Source: Prevotella sp.
GTDB lineage: Bacteria > Bacteroidota > Bacteroidia > Bacteroidales > Bacteroidaceae
Reading direction: 5' to 3'
DNA length: 64,000 nucleotides
NCBI GenBank assembly: GCA_016286995.1
Contig: JAEEVA010000008.1
Coordinates: forward strand, 35,042 to 99,041
Both the position numbers and the translations under genes were made by a program. Under the pieces are notes generated by a model. It searched no databases and was not told the DNA's origin. It saw nothing but the letters and a program-made list of their open reading frames with translations. Positions within the stretch are counted from its first letter, which is position 1; every line of letters begins with the position of its first letter. Positions 44,363 through 51,792 of the stretch are shown here, piece after piece.

Positions 44363-46268
44363 AGCGGCTACCTCTTGTGTATTGAGAGTCGAGGATGAGC
44401 TTGCCGCCCATGAGCTGGACTACACGCTGACAAAGGAACAGACCAAGACCAAGTCCTTCGGTAAACATATCGATTTTGGTAAATTTGTCGAAAATAAAGG
44501 CAGCCTTGTCCGCAGGGATGCCAGGACCAGTATCTTCTATGGTAAAGAGCACATCGTCGTCCGTGGCTTCAATACGCATGGTAACACTCCCCTCACTGGT
44601 AAAGTGGAGGGCATTGAAGAGCAACTCAGTGAGGGCGATGAGCAGATGATGGCTGTTTGTCTTGACAGTAAGCTCGTCGGAGATACGGCTGTCTAAGCGC
44701 ATCTCAGCAGTATGGTTTATAAGACTGCTCGTACTGTCAAAGGCCTCGCGTGCCAGTTCGTTGCAATTGACAATATCGTTCGTGCTGATGGACTGATGAC
44801 TTTCGATGAGTGATGCCGTGAGCAACTTGCTCACCATATAGTCGAGGGCATTGGTCTGTACATACATGGACTCGACTATCTGCTGTTTCTCTTCATTGGA
44901 CATCATGACACTGTCGTCGCGTAACACCTGAGAGAAACCGTGTACGATGTTGAGCGGGGTACGTATCTGGTGCGACATGTCTTGCATGAACTGTGTCTTC
45001 TGCTCACTGGCCTGGCGTGCCAATTGGGTAGCTTGCTCCAATTCAATGGTGCGCTGTTCGGTTTCCTGCTTTTTCTGCTCTATATCGCGGATGTGCTGGC
45101 TAATGCTTCGACGCATCTGGCAGAAACTATTCTGCAGCTGACCAATAAGGTCAGTGCGGTGACTGATGGGCAAGGGTTTCTCATAGTCACCATGACCTAT
45201 CTGGCGTAGCTCAGAGGCCAACAGTCCCAATGGCTGTATGAAGTGATGTACAATGCGGCGACACCCCATTACCAGCAACAGAAGTCCGATGACGAGCAGA
45301 GGCAGCAGGATGTAGGTCAGTCTGTTGTATCCACGCAGCAGTTCGTTGGAAGGACAGACGAGTGCCACACTCCACTGTGTACCTTCGAGTGGACGGTAGA
45401 GCACGATGTGCGATTTGCCGTCAATATTGACCTCCATATGGCCTGTGCGCCCGTTTATCATCTCATAACCCAGGGTAACGATATCCGTATGTTCTCTGGG
45501 ATCAGTATTGGTGAAGATGGTCTGCTTCAGCAGTTTTGTAGTATCGGGGTGAACGAAATAGTGGCCGTCGGCTCCCAGCATCATGAAGTAAGAGTGCTGA
45601 TAAGGATGCTCGGCAGTAATGGTCTCCGTGAGCTTCCTCAGCGACAGGTCGGTGGAAAGGACGCCAATAAACTTACCCTGCTCGTCGTTGAGTGGTATGC
45701 AGTAGGATGCAATCATCTCAGGACTTGACAGTGTGCCGGCATTGTAGTCGTCGAAGGGGTCCACCCAGCACGCGGTCCTTTTCTGGCGTGGTGTCTTATA
45801 CCATACCTTACTATAATAGTCATACTCCGCTTCACGGACGGTTTTCACCGAGTCTTTTTCTGAACTTGAAAGATTCTCAAGCCGAACGGAATAGGCCGAG
45901 AAGCCATATTCGTCGCCGGGGAAGAAGTCGGGCTCCATCGTGATGGAGCAGCCATTGGTGTGGGGGTGGTTGGCGACGATGCGATGCGTGTACTTTAGCA
46001 GGGAGTCCTTATCGTGGTGATGAAGATTGACAAGCCAAAGAATGTTGCGGGTAGCTGTTTCTATCTCTACCATCTGTCCCTTGACACGCAGAGCCGTATT
46101 GTCGAGCACGTGGGACGCCTCGTCGATTGCTTCTTCACGAATGATGTAACGCGACTGCCAGTAGAGGAATCCGAGCGACAGGGAGAACACCAGTACCACG
46201 ATAACCAAGATGCTGAGACACAGTCTGATAGCAAGTGAGTTGTGAATATGTTTTCTCATCTCAATCAT
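44325..46268 (-). CDS. Sensor histidine kinase with extracytoplasmic Cache domain
   Basis: A 647-residue inner-membrane kinase. Transmembrane helices at 14-36 and 316-334 bracket a Cache-type sensor domain (TACWVDPFDDY ... MMLGADGHYFVHPD). HAMP and a coiled coil follow, then the phosphoacceptor H433 in DMSHQIRTPLN, an N box ELLFNALHF and G boxes DTGPGIP and GLGLGLFL. No response regulator is adjacent. Its start overlaps the stop of the upstream sensor gene by eight bases; a second ATG at 46259 is possible. Confidence 0.9.
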   Translation of the reverse strand: MIEMRKHIHNSLAIRLCLSILVIVVLVFSLSLGFLYWQSRYIIREEAIDEASHVLDNTALRVKGQMVEIETATRNILWLVNLHHHDKDSLLKYTHRIVANHPHTNGCSITMEPDFFPGDEYGFSAYSVRLENLSSSEKDSVKTVREAEYDYYSKVWYKTPRQKRTACWVDPFDDYNAGTLSSPEMIASYCIPLNDEQGKFIGVLSTDLSLRKLTETITAEHPYQHSYFMMLGADGHYFVHPDTTKLLKQTIFTNTDPREHTDIVTLGYEMINGRTGHMEVNIDGKSHIVLYRPLEGTQWSVALVCPSNELLRGYNRLTYILLPLLVIGLLLLVMGCRRIVHHFIQPLGLLASELRQIGHGDYEKPLPISHRTDLIGQLQNSFCQMRRSISQHIRDIEQKKQETEQRTIELEQATQLARQASEQKTQFMQDMSHQIRTPLNIVHGFSQVLRDDSVMMSNEEKQQIVESMYVQTNALDYMVSKLLTASLIESHQSISTNDIVNCNELAREAFDSTSSLINHTAEMRLDSRISDELTVKTNSHHLLIALTELLFNALHFTSEGSVTMRIEATDDDVLFTIEDTGPGIPADKAAFIFDKFTKIDMFTEGLGLGLFLCQRVVQLMGGKLILDSQYTRGSRFILFLPLRSTLG

Positions 46269-47733
46269 GATCTACCCTCCTTTTCCTATCAGCAATGTCG
46301 AGCAGATTGCCCAACAGATTAGTGGTTGTTTCCGTATGTGTCCGTATCTTATCGACTATTTGGCGACACTCGTCAGTATCCATGTCGGCAATATGCTGGC
46401 GGAACTCGCCGACGGTGGCATGAATAGCCTTCACCGACTGTTCCATGCGGTCGCTCATGTTCAGAATGACAGCATCCTTCATACGATCAGCCTCCCGGGC
46501 CTGTTCGTAGGCCAGCTTCAGGTCTTCATTACGCTGACGGAGCACATCGGTCAGGTGAGTGATGTCAGCAATGTGCTGGCCGATGCTCTGTTGCATCTGG
46601 CGGAAGGTGTTCTGTACATAACCCACCTCGTCGGTACGATGACTCTCCTTCACTGGCTCGTCCAGCTGACCATCAGCCATATGACAAGCTTCGTCAACCA
46701 GTTGCTGTAGCGGTTTTAGCTGGAGATGGCTGATGAAAAGACAGAACAGGGCAAGTAGCAACAATCCGCTGAGACTGATGACGAGCGTCAGGCGTTGCAG
46801 GGAGTTGTAGGAACTGAAGATATCGCTCTCGGGGCACACGATAGCCACACTCCATCCGGCATTCTCAAAGGGATGGTAGAAGATGAAGTTCTTCCTGCCG
46901 TCCATGTTAATTTCGCTATGTCCAACATGGCCCGTCTTCATGGATATGGCGGCCAGATGTCCGTCGTTAGTAGGATCATTGAAGGCCTTGGTGAAGAAGG
47001 CCTGGTGCTCTTCAAGCGTACTGTCTGGGTGGATTATCAGGTGTCCGTCGGTACCCATCACCGAAGCATGCGAGTTGGGGAAAGGACGCAACGAGAGCAC
47101 CAGATCGGCAAACCATTTCATTGAAATCTGCGCAGATAGTACGCCCACCAGTTCGCCATCTTTATTGTGGAGCGGCATGCCATAGGATGTAATGATAGAT
47201 GTCTCGCCATGCTCAACATCGACATAAGGGTCAATCCAAATGGGTTTCTCGAGGTGCAGGGGAGTGAAATACCATTTCTCACGTGTATAAAGCTGCTTTC
47301 CACCGTTGATGCTTATGTCTATCTGTGTGGTATCGGTGGGGTTGCGATGGGCATACACTTCATAATAGATGCCGTATTTCGGATAAACGCCAGGCTCGAA
47401 GGCGATGGCACAGCTCTGGATATGAGGATTCACCCTCAACAGCTGCCTGCACAGACTATCCATGATTTCGGGTCTGTTCAGACGTTTCTCAACCGTCCAG
47501 TGCAGACTGCGTGTGGCTGTCTCCACCTCGGTCAGCGTATTGTCAATGCGTAACTCAGTGGTGCGAAGCGTCTGACGCGCTTTCTCCATGGCCTCCTGAT
47601 AGATCGCCTGACGGGCATAATGAAACATGACAAAGAGAGCGGTGATGAAGAGTACGGACACGAATCCTACTACCCACAACACAATTTGTGTTGTCAGCGA
47701 ATGTCGTGATTGGTTTTCTGTCAGTCTCTTCAT
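46261..47733 (-). CDS. Cache-HAMP sensor with degenerate kinase dimerisation region (no acceptor His, no ATPase domain)
   Basis: A 490-residue paralogue of the kinase encoded downstream. It has a transmembrane helix near 18-36, a Cache domain (KPIWIDPYVDVEHG, MGTDGHLIIHPDS), a second helix near 318-336, HAMP (HRTDEVGYVQNTFRQMQQSI) and a coiled coil. Where kinases have SHEIRTPL it reads MSDRMEQSVKAI: Asp replaces His (about residue 428). The protein ends about 60 residues later without HATPase domain. It probably acts by pairing with the neighbouring kinase; that is inference. The ATG at 47733 is six bases after a TAAATTTG element. Confidence 0.85.
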   Translation of the reverse strand: MKRLTENQSRHSLTTQIVLWVVGFVSVLFITALFVMFHYARQAIYQEAMEKARQTLRTTELRIDNTLTEVETATRSLHWTVEKRLNRPEIMDSLCRQLLRVNPHIQSCAIAFEPGVYPKYGIYYEVYAHRNPTDTTQIDISINGGKQLYTREKWYFTPLHLEKPIWIDPYVDVEHGETSIITSYGMPLHNKDGELVGVLSAQISMKWFADLVLSLRPFPNSHASVMGTDGHLIIHPDSTLEEHQAFFTKAFNDPTNDGHLAAISMKTGHVGHSEINMDGRKNFIFYHPFENAGWSVAIVCPESDIFSSYNSLQRLTLVISLSGLLLLALFCLFISHLQLKPLQQLVDEACHMADGQLDEPVKESHRTDEVGYVQNTFRQMQQSIGQHIADITHLTDVLRQRNEDLKLAYEQAREADRMKDAVILNMSDRMEQSVKAIHATVGEFRQHIADMDTDECRQIVDKIRTHTETTTNLLGNLLDIADRKRRVDHD

Positions 47734-47739
47734 CGGCTG

Positions 47740-47747
47740 CAAATTTA
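47740..47747 (-). promoter_or_regulatory. -7 promoter element of the two-sensor operon
   Basis: TAAATTTG on the minus strand, six bases from the start codon. A perfect 9-bp palindrome (AACAAATTT/AAATTTGTT, 47781-47801) lies about 34 bases upstream. Confidence 0.5.
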
Positions 47748-47941
47748 CAATAAAAAAATAGAATTCCTTCTATTTTATTCAACAAATTTATAAAATTTGT
47801 TATTTTCCCCCTACATTTTCATTGCAACAAGCAGCCTTTCGCAGTACAATGCAAAAACCTGTCATTGTCGTCTATTTACCACCCCATTTGTTATTTAATC
47901 ATCGTGACATCAGAACAGTTTTCCTTTTCTTGGAAAAAGGC

Positions 47942-47960
47942 GGGACGGTTCTTGTAATCC
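47942..47960 (+). repeat. Copy B of the 19-bp dispersed repeat
   Basis: GGGACGGTTCTTGTAATCC, two differences from copies A and C. Confidence 0.6.
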
Positions 47961-48006
47961 GCGAAAGGTTTGGTTAGGTGTTGTCCTACATCCGTGCAAA
48001 ACCCAT

Positions 48007-48025
48007 CTTTGCTCGGAGCGAACAC
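48007..48025 (+). repeat. Left 19-bp direct repeat flanking the DUF4143 ATPase gene
   Basis: CTTTGCTCGGAGCGAACAC recurs exactly at 49481-49499, just past the ATPase stop. A degenerate copy (TTTGCTCGGCACGAA) follows at once. Confidence 0.75.
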
Positions 48026-48067
48026 CCTTTTTGCTCGGCACGAAAGCACCAATCGTCATAGTAATGC

Positions 48068-48149
48068 TGCATTTTAGCGGAGTTTAGATGCTTGAAACTT
48101 GCATTTTAGCGGAGTTTTGGTGCATTTTTCTTGCATTTTAGCGGAGTTT
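48068..48149 (+). repeat. Three 18-bp units every 32 bases upstream of the ATPase gene
   Basis: TGCATTTTAGCGGAGTTT begins at 48068, 48100 and 48132, identical each time, separated by unrelated 14-base spacers. The last ends 15 bases before the -7 element, so an operator is likely. Confidence 0.8.
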
Positions 48150-48163
48150 TGAAATATTATTTG

Positions 48164-48171
48164 TATATTTG
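48164..48171 (+). promoter_or_regulatory. -7 promoter element of the DUF4143 ATPase gene
   Basis: TATATTTG, 19 bases before the start codon and just downstream of the iterons. Confidence 0.55.
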
Positions 48172-48190
48172 CAGTCAAAACTATAAAGTT

Positions 48191-49468
48191 ATGATCGACG
48201 AGAAGGTTATTTTGCAGGTACTGGCTGAGCAACAGGAGGAAATGAAGGGCTATAAGCCACAGAAGTGGGTGGCCCGCAAAGAAGAGTCGCTCTTCGAGTT
48301 CGACACCAAGATGGCTCAGGTGGTAATAGGTGTACGTAGAAGTGGTAAATCGACTATTTGCCACAAGGTGTTGCTGGAACGTGGCATCAGATATGGTTAT
48401 GTGAACTTGGACGATGATCGTCTGGCTGATATGAAGACGGAAGATCTGAATACGGTTCTTTCTTGTGTCTATCAGCTATATGGTACGGACATTCCTTATT
48501 TGGTGCTCGACGAGATTCAGAACGTTGACGGGTGGTACCTATTTGTAAACCGTCTGTTACGTACTGATCTGCATATCTTTGTAACGGGTAGTAATGCCAA
48601 ACTGCTTAGTGGCGAACTGGCCACGCATCTTACTGGACGTTACAACGAGATTCATCTCTATCCTTTCTCGTTCTCAGAATATTGCAACTATCATCAGATT
48701 GATGTCCAAAGCATTACTACTAAGGCCGAAGCCGACCGTAAGCGTGTTTTTATGGATTATATACACGATGGTGGTTTTCCAGAGATGCAGGCACTTCGCA
48801 ATAAACGGGCTTATGTTCAGAGCTTGATAGAAGGCATTCTGCTGAAGGATATCAAGAAACGTTTCAGAATCCGTGATATAGATGCTTTGCGTAAACTGGC
48901 TCATCATCTTATCAATAATGCATGCCAAGAGGTGAATTATGAAGATTTGACCAAAGAATTGGGCATGAGCGACAAGACGGTTAAAAAATACATTGACTAT
49001 CTGGCACAGGCTTTCTTGATACAGCTATTAACTCGACACTCTTTCAAGAGTAAAGAGAGAATACGCAACCCAAAGGCGTATATAGTAGATACAGGGATGC
49101 AGGGGAACAGAGATCATGTGCTGGCTCCTGAAAATCTGGGATGGAGATTGGAGAATGTCGTTTATATAGAATTGTTAAGGCGATGTGCGTACGATTTTTA
49201 TGATGTATACTACTATAAGCCAAATCCCAGGGCTAAGGAGATTGACTTTGTGGTCTGCGACAAGAATAAGGCTATGGAGTTGATACAGGTGGCTTACGAG
49301 ATTGACAGCCCTCGTGCTTACGAGCGTGAAACATCATCGCTCATTAAGGCATCAGGTGCTCTCGCATGTGATAATCTTACGCTTATAGCATTCTCGCAAA
49401 CGCGCGATGTTGAGATCGACGGCAAAACAATACATATCATTTCGGCATTGGAATGGTTGTTAAAATAA
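48191..49468 (+). CDS. AAA-family ATPase with C-terminal DUF4143 domain
   Basis: A 425-residue protein. Walker A is GVRRSGKST at 47-55, Walker B YLVLDEIQN near 112, and the sensor VTGSNAKLLSGEL follows. A DUF4143 region with a PD-(D/E)xK-like core is C-terminal (NPRAKEIDFVV). Such proteins are widespread, often in several copies, in Bacteroidetes; the role is unknown. The gene is bracketed by exact 19-bp direct repeats (48007 and 49481) and preceded by iterons, and it is less GC-rich than most neighbours, so it looks like an acquired cassette. Confidence 0.88.
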   Translation: MIDEKVILQVLAEQQEEMKGYKPQKWVARKEESLFEFDTKMAQVVIGVRRSGKSTICHKVLLERGIRYGYVNLDDDRLADMKTEDLNTVLSCVYQLYGTDIPYLVLDEIQNVDGWYLFVNRLLRTDLHIFVTGSNAKLLSGELATHLTGRYNEIHLYPFSFSEYCNYHQIDVQSITTKAEADRKRVFMDYIHDGGFPEMQALRNKRAYVQSLIEGILLKDIKKRFRIRDIDALRKLAHHLINNACQEVNYEDLTKELGMSDKTVKKYIDYLAQAFLIQLLTRHSFKSKERIRNPKAYIVDTGMQGNRDHVLAPENLGWRLENVVYIELLRRCAYDFYDVYYYKPNPRAKEIDFVVCDKNKAMELIQVAYEIDSPRAYERETSSLIKASGALACDNLTLIAFSQTRDVEIDGKTIHIISALEWLLK

Positions 49469-49480
49469 AGAATAACTGAC

Positions 49481-49499
49481 CTTTGCTCGGAGCGAACAC
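49481..49499 (+). repeat. Right 19-bp direct repeat flanking the DUF4143 ATPase gene
   Basis: Identical to 48007-48025; it starts 13 bases after the ATPase stop codon. Confidence 0.75.
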
Positions 49500-49527
49500 A
49501 CTGTGAGCAAAATATATAAAGGAGAAA

Positions 49528-49606
49528 AGGACGAAATGGATGATAACCATTCCGCCCTTTTTTCGTATCTTCGCCCTCGGTATGTCATGAACCTGGTACT
49601 TGACAC
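49528..49606 (+). repeat. Duplicated module, copy 1 (hairpin, T-run, TATCTTCG, palindrome)
   Basis: It contains a small hairpin from GGACGAAATGG onward, a T-run, CGTATCTTCGCCCTCG and a TGTCA/TGACA palindrome with CCTGGTAC centre. It is about 90% identical to 51407-51484. Confidence 0.75.
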
Positions 49607-49638
49607 ATTTGCCCGAGCCTGCTCAGTTCTTCTCTCAC

Positions 49639-50000
49639 TTAATCACGACCTTGAGCAGTCATTGTCGTGGTCTCATCCTCGAAGTTCAGCGTCAGCGTAC
49701 CGTTGGTGAGGTGGCTGGTCGAGGAGATAAGCTTCATCACCGTAGCGCCAGCCAGCGGGCTGTCGGCTATTGTCACGTCGAACGGCAGGCAGATGGTGTT
49801 CCACGCGCCGTCCTTGTAGAGGGTGCGGTCAGCGAGTGTCACTTATTGGCATTGCTGATGGTTGTGCTGTTGTTAGCATTGTTGGCCAGGCTCATAGCCT
49901 CGGGCGTCATGTAGTAGCTTCCGTTGTAGAACAGACCGTGGAAAAGTTGGGACGGTTCTCGTGATCCATTTTGAATCTGAAATCGACCATCTCGTTTATC
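49639..50000 (-). pseudogene. Remnant of a secreted protein (TLYKDG module and KVVIK end)
   Basis: On the minus strand, FYNGSYYMTPEAMSLAN leads to a one-base frame break near 49842, then ADRTLYKDGAWNTICLPFDV, close to the C-terminal module of the S8 protease at 11935. The sequence then jumps to MTA followed, in another frame, by LKVVIK and stop, as if an internal deletion joined the module to a sorting-type tail. No start or catalytic domain is present. Confidence 0.7.
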
Positions 50001-50002
50001 AG
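49948..50002 (+). repeat. 55-base duplication containing copy C of the 19-bp repeat
   Basis: It matches 52332-52386 at about 52 of 55 positions. It begins with TGGGACGGTTCTCGTGATCC. Confidence 0.75.
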
Positions 50003-50055
50003 TTGATGTCTGGAGAACTGAAAGTAAATGAAGTAGGATAGCATTTTCATGCCAG

Positions 50056-50160
50056 TCCGAAGGCACTTCTAGCTCCATCCGAAGGCACCTCCCACCCCCT
50101 TCCGAAGGTATGTCCTTGGGCGAGAGATGCCTTCGGACGCATCTGGATGTGCCTTCGGAT
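50056..50160. repeat. Cluster of TCCGAAGGCAC direct and inverted copies
   Basis: Three forward copies (from 50056, 50078 and 50101) and two inverted ones (GCCTTCGGA near 50129 and 50151). The RNA could fold into alternative hairpins. Confidence 0.6.
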
Positions 50161-50188
50161 TATGACAGGCGACAGCTCCATGTCATAC

Positions 50189-50340
50189 TGAGCTTGATGA
50201 TGGCGAACTCCTAACCCAAACGCCTGAATCACCTGTATACAAAGGCTTTTCAAATGGTTAGGAGTTGGTTAGGAGTTACGATAACTCCTAACACGCCCAA
50301 CCACCTGTCCACAAAGGTCTTCCGAGAAATTCGGTTAGGT
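50189..50340. repeat. AACTCCTAAC/GTTAGGAGTT hairpin cluster
   Basis: AACTCCTAAC and its complement GTTAGGAGTT each occur at least twice, with two degenerate CACCTGTnnACAAAGG blocks between. The cluster ends in GGTTAGGTGTTG, also found near 47975. Confidence 0.55.
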
Positions 50341-50425
50341 GTTGCCCTTTTCTGCGCGAAAGCCTGACAGTCAAGTCAAATTATATCGCTTTTTTGTGGC
50401 AAATTCGAAAATAATCTGCTAAATC

Positions 50426-50457
50426 TTTGGAAGTTTGAAAGTTATATACTATCTTTG
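50426..50457 (+). promoter_or_regulatory. Promoter of the beta-barrel gene
   Basis: A -33 TTTG (50426-50429) and a -7 TATCTTTG (50450-50457) with a 20-base spacer. The leader is about 60 bases. Confidence 0.7.
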
Positions 50458-50520
50458 CAATATCAAATCTTAATAAGAGACGATAAAAGTAAATTATTGT
50501 ATTACCAAAACATTCTTACA

Positions 50521-51138
50521 ATGAAAAAGTTTTTAATGATGGTCGCAGTCGCCATGATGACTGCAGTAAGTGCTAATGCTCAGAGCGAAAGCAACATGTG
50601 GGTTAAGCCAATGGTCGGTGGAACGCTGGCCACCGTTACCAAGGTAAACGACACGAAGATGAAATTCGGACTGGTTGCTGGTGCCGAGTTCGGCTACCAC
50701 GTGATTGAGCCCCTCGCCATTACTGGTGGCTTGCTGGTATCTATGCAGGGTACAAAAGCTAAGGACAATCCTGCCATGAAAGACTTCTCTTGGACCACCA
50801 CATACCTCAACATTCCTATTATGGCAAACTACTACATTGTCAAGGGCTTGGCTGTCAAGGCCGGTATTCAGCCAGGATTCCTGCTTGGATCAAAAGTAAA
50901 ATATAAGGTAAACGAAGGTATGGGCTGGATAGACTTCGAAAGCACCAGCACCGACAACATGAAGAAGTTCGACCTCAGCATCCCCATGGGTCTGTCGTAT
51001 GAAATTGCTGACTTCGTTATCGATGCCCGTTACAACCTCGGTGTCCTGAAGATTGCCAAGGACAGCGAAAAAATGGTGGACGGCGATGCCAAGAACAGCG
51101 TTATCATGCTGACTGTCGGCTACAAGATTCCGCTCTAA
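50521..51138 (+). CDS. Outer-membrane beta-barrel (PorT-like) protein
   Basis: A 205-residue precursor. The signal peptide is MKKFLMMVAVAMMTAVSANAQ. The rest alternates in the way of an eight-strand barrel (FGLVAGAEFGYHV, LAVKAGIQPGFLLGSKVKYK, FVIDARYNLGVL) and ends in aromatic/hydrophobic VIMLTVGYKIPL. Such PorT-family barrels have varied or unknown roles. It has its own promoter and stands alone in decayed DNA, with a long inverted repeat after it as likely transcript end. Confidence 0.82.
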   Translation: MKKFLMMVAVAMMTAVSANAQSESNMWVKPMVGGTLATVTKVNDTKMKFGLVAGAEFGYHVIEPLAITGGLLVSMQGTKAKDNPAMKDFSWTTTYLNIPIMANYYIVKGLAVKAGIQPGFLLGSKVKYKVNEGMGWIDFESTSTDNMKKFDLSIPMGLSYEIADFVIDARYNLGVLKIAKDSEKMVDGDAKNSVIMLTVGYKIPL

Positions 51139-51182
51139 AAACATCATTTGAATCCTTTATCAGGATAGTGTCATAATTAACC

Positions 51183-51268
51183 ACAACGGATTTCACGGAT
51201 TAGACGGATTTTCTAAGTCTCTGATTATCAGTATGGCTTAAATCCGTATAATCCGTGAAATCCGTTGT
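51183..51268. repeat. Perfect 20-bp ACGGATT inverted repeat
   Basis: Arms at 51183-51202 and 51249-51268 match exactly. It lies 45 bases after the beta-barrel stop codon and may end its transcript. Related sequence is at 15225. Confidence 0.75.
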
Positions 51269-51406
51269 TTTAAATATATCTTGTATTTTGACACACCCTC
51301 TTTCTTTTTCCCTCAGAAAAGTACGAGGTCAGACAAATCGAACATATCACTCACAGGGTGCCAGAGAGGCACGCTGTGCCCTCAACTGATGCCTTTTCAC
51401 CGCATA

Positions 51407-51484
51407 GGGACGAAATGGATGATAGCCATTTCGCCTTTTTTTCGTATCTTCGCCCTCGTTTGTCATGACCTGGTACCTGACACA
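51407..51484 (+). repeat. Duplicated module, copy 2
   Basis: About 90% identical to 49528-49606. AAATGGATGATAGCCATTT forms a hairpin, followed by a T-run, CGTATCTTCGCCCTCG and the TGTCA/TGACA palindrome. Confidence 0.75.
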
Positions 51485-51568
51485 CTCTGAGACCAAACGG
51501 ACAAACGAACCCGCCGGGCGCATCCCTAATCGATGTCCCGGCGGATAAACTCTCTCGCGAAATGGAGG

Positions 51569-51790
51569 CTACCCCGCAGCAGTGTGGCGGAAGAAGCCCT
51601 CGTAGCACAAATCCTCGTCTAAGTGCTCCCAGTGGATGCCGAAAGGCGATAGCGTGTACTGCTCGCGCTCCGCGGGCGAGGCGTCGCGTAGCGCGGCATA
51701 GTCGGCAAAGCGCTCGCTGGCCTGCCGGCCGTCAGCCGTCTGCACCCAAATCTCCGTCGGCGTCAGCCAAATCTTCGTAATCTCCATCAT
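51569..51790 (-). CDS. DUF2442 domain-containing protein
   Basis: A 73-residue protein with DUF2442 hallmarks: KIWLTPTEIWVQTADGR at the start and LSPFGIHWEHLDEDLCYEGFF near the end. DUF2442 proteins commonly pair with DUF4160 proteins, as here, where the partner stop codon lies two bases before this start. The pair has been considered toxin-antitoxin-like, but the function is not proved. The partner is broken. It is markedly GC-rich compared with the AT-rich DNA around it. Confidence 0.85.
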   Translation of the reverse strand: MMEITKIWLTPTEIWVQTADGRQASERFADYAALRDASPAEREQYTLSPFGIHWEHLDEDLCYEGFFRHTAAG

Positions 51791-51792
51791 CG

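Larger units (their letters stand above)
47748..48190. other. Intergenic region with palindrome, dispersed repeats and iterons
   Basis: There is no gene in about 440 bases. Contents: the palindrome 47781-47801, copy B of the 19-bp dispersed repeat (47942-47960), a GGTTAGGTGTTG block also found near 50335, the left 19-bp flanking repeat (48007-48025), three 32-bp iterons (48068-48149) and the ATPase promoter (48164-48171). Confidence 0.65.
49469..50520. other. Decayed, repeat-rich region without an intact gene
   Basis: From left to right: the right 19-bp flank of the ATPase (49481-49499), a 78-base duplicated module (49528-49606), a secreted-protein remnant (49639-50000), copy C of the 19-bp repeat within a 55-base duplication (49948-50002), a TCCGAAGG cluster (50056-50160), TTAGGAGTT hairpins (50189-50340), and the promoter of the beta-barrel gene (50426-50457). 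Confidence 0.7.
51139..51568. other. Intergenic region with inverted repeat and duplicated module
   Basis: There is no gene. It holds the 20-bp inverted repeat 51183-51268, copy 2 of the duplicated module (51407-51484), and a CCGCCGGG/CCCGGCGG hairpin (51511-51544) after the DUF2442 gene, which lacks a T-run. Confidence 0.65.

Noticed and set aside
48068..48149. Three equally spaced identical repeats, as in a short CRISPR array
   Set aside because: The repeat is only 18 bp and spacers 14 bp, there are no cas genes, and the array abuts a promoter. An operator is more likely.
51511..51544. CCGCCGGG/CCCGGCGG hairpin as the DUF2442 terminator
   Set aside because: There is no T-run on the minus strand after it; left only as a possible weak transcript end.
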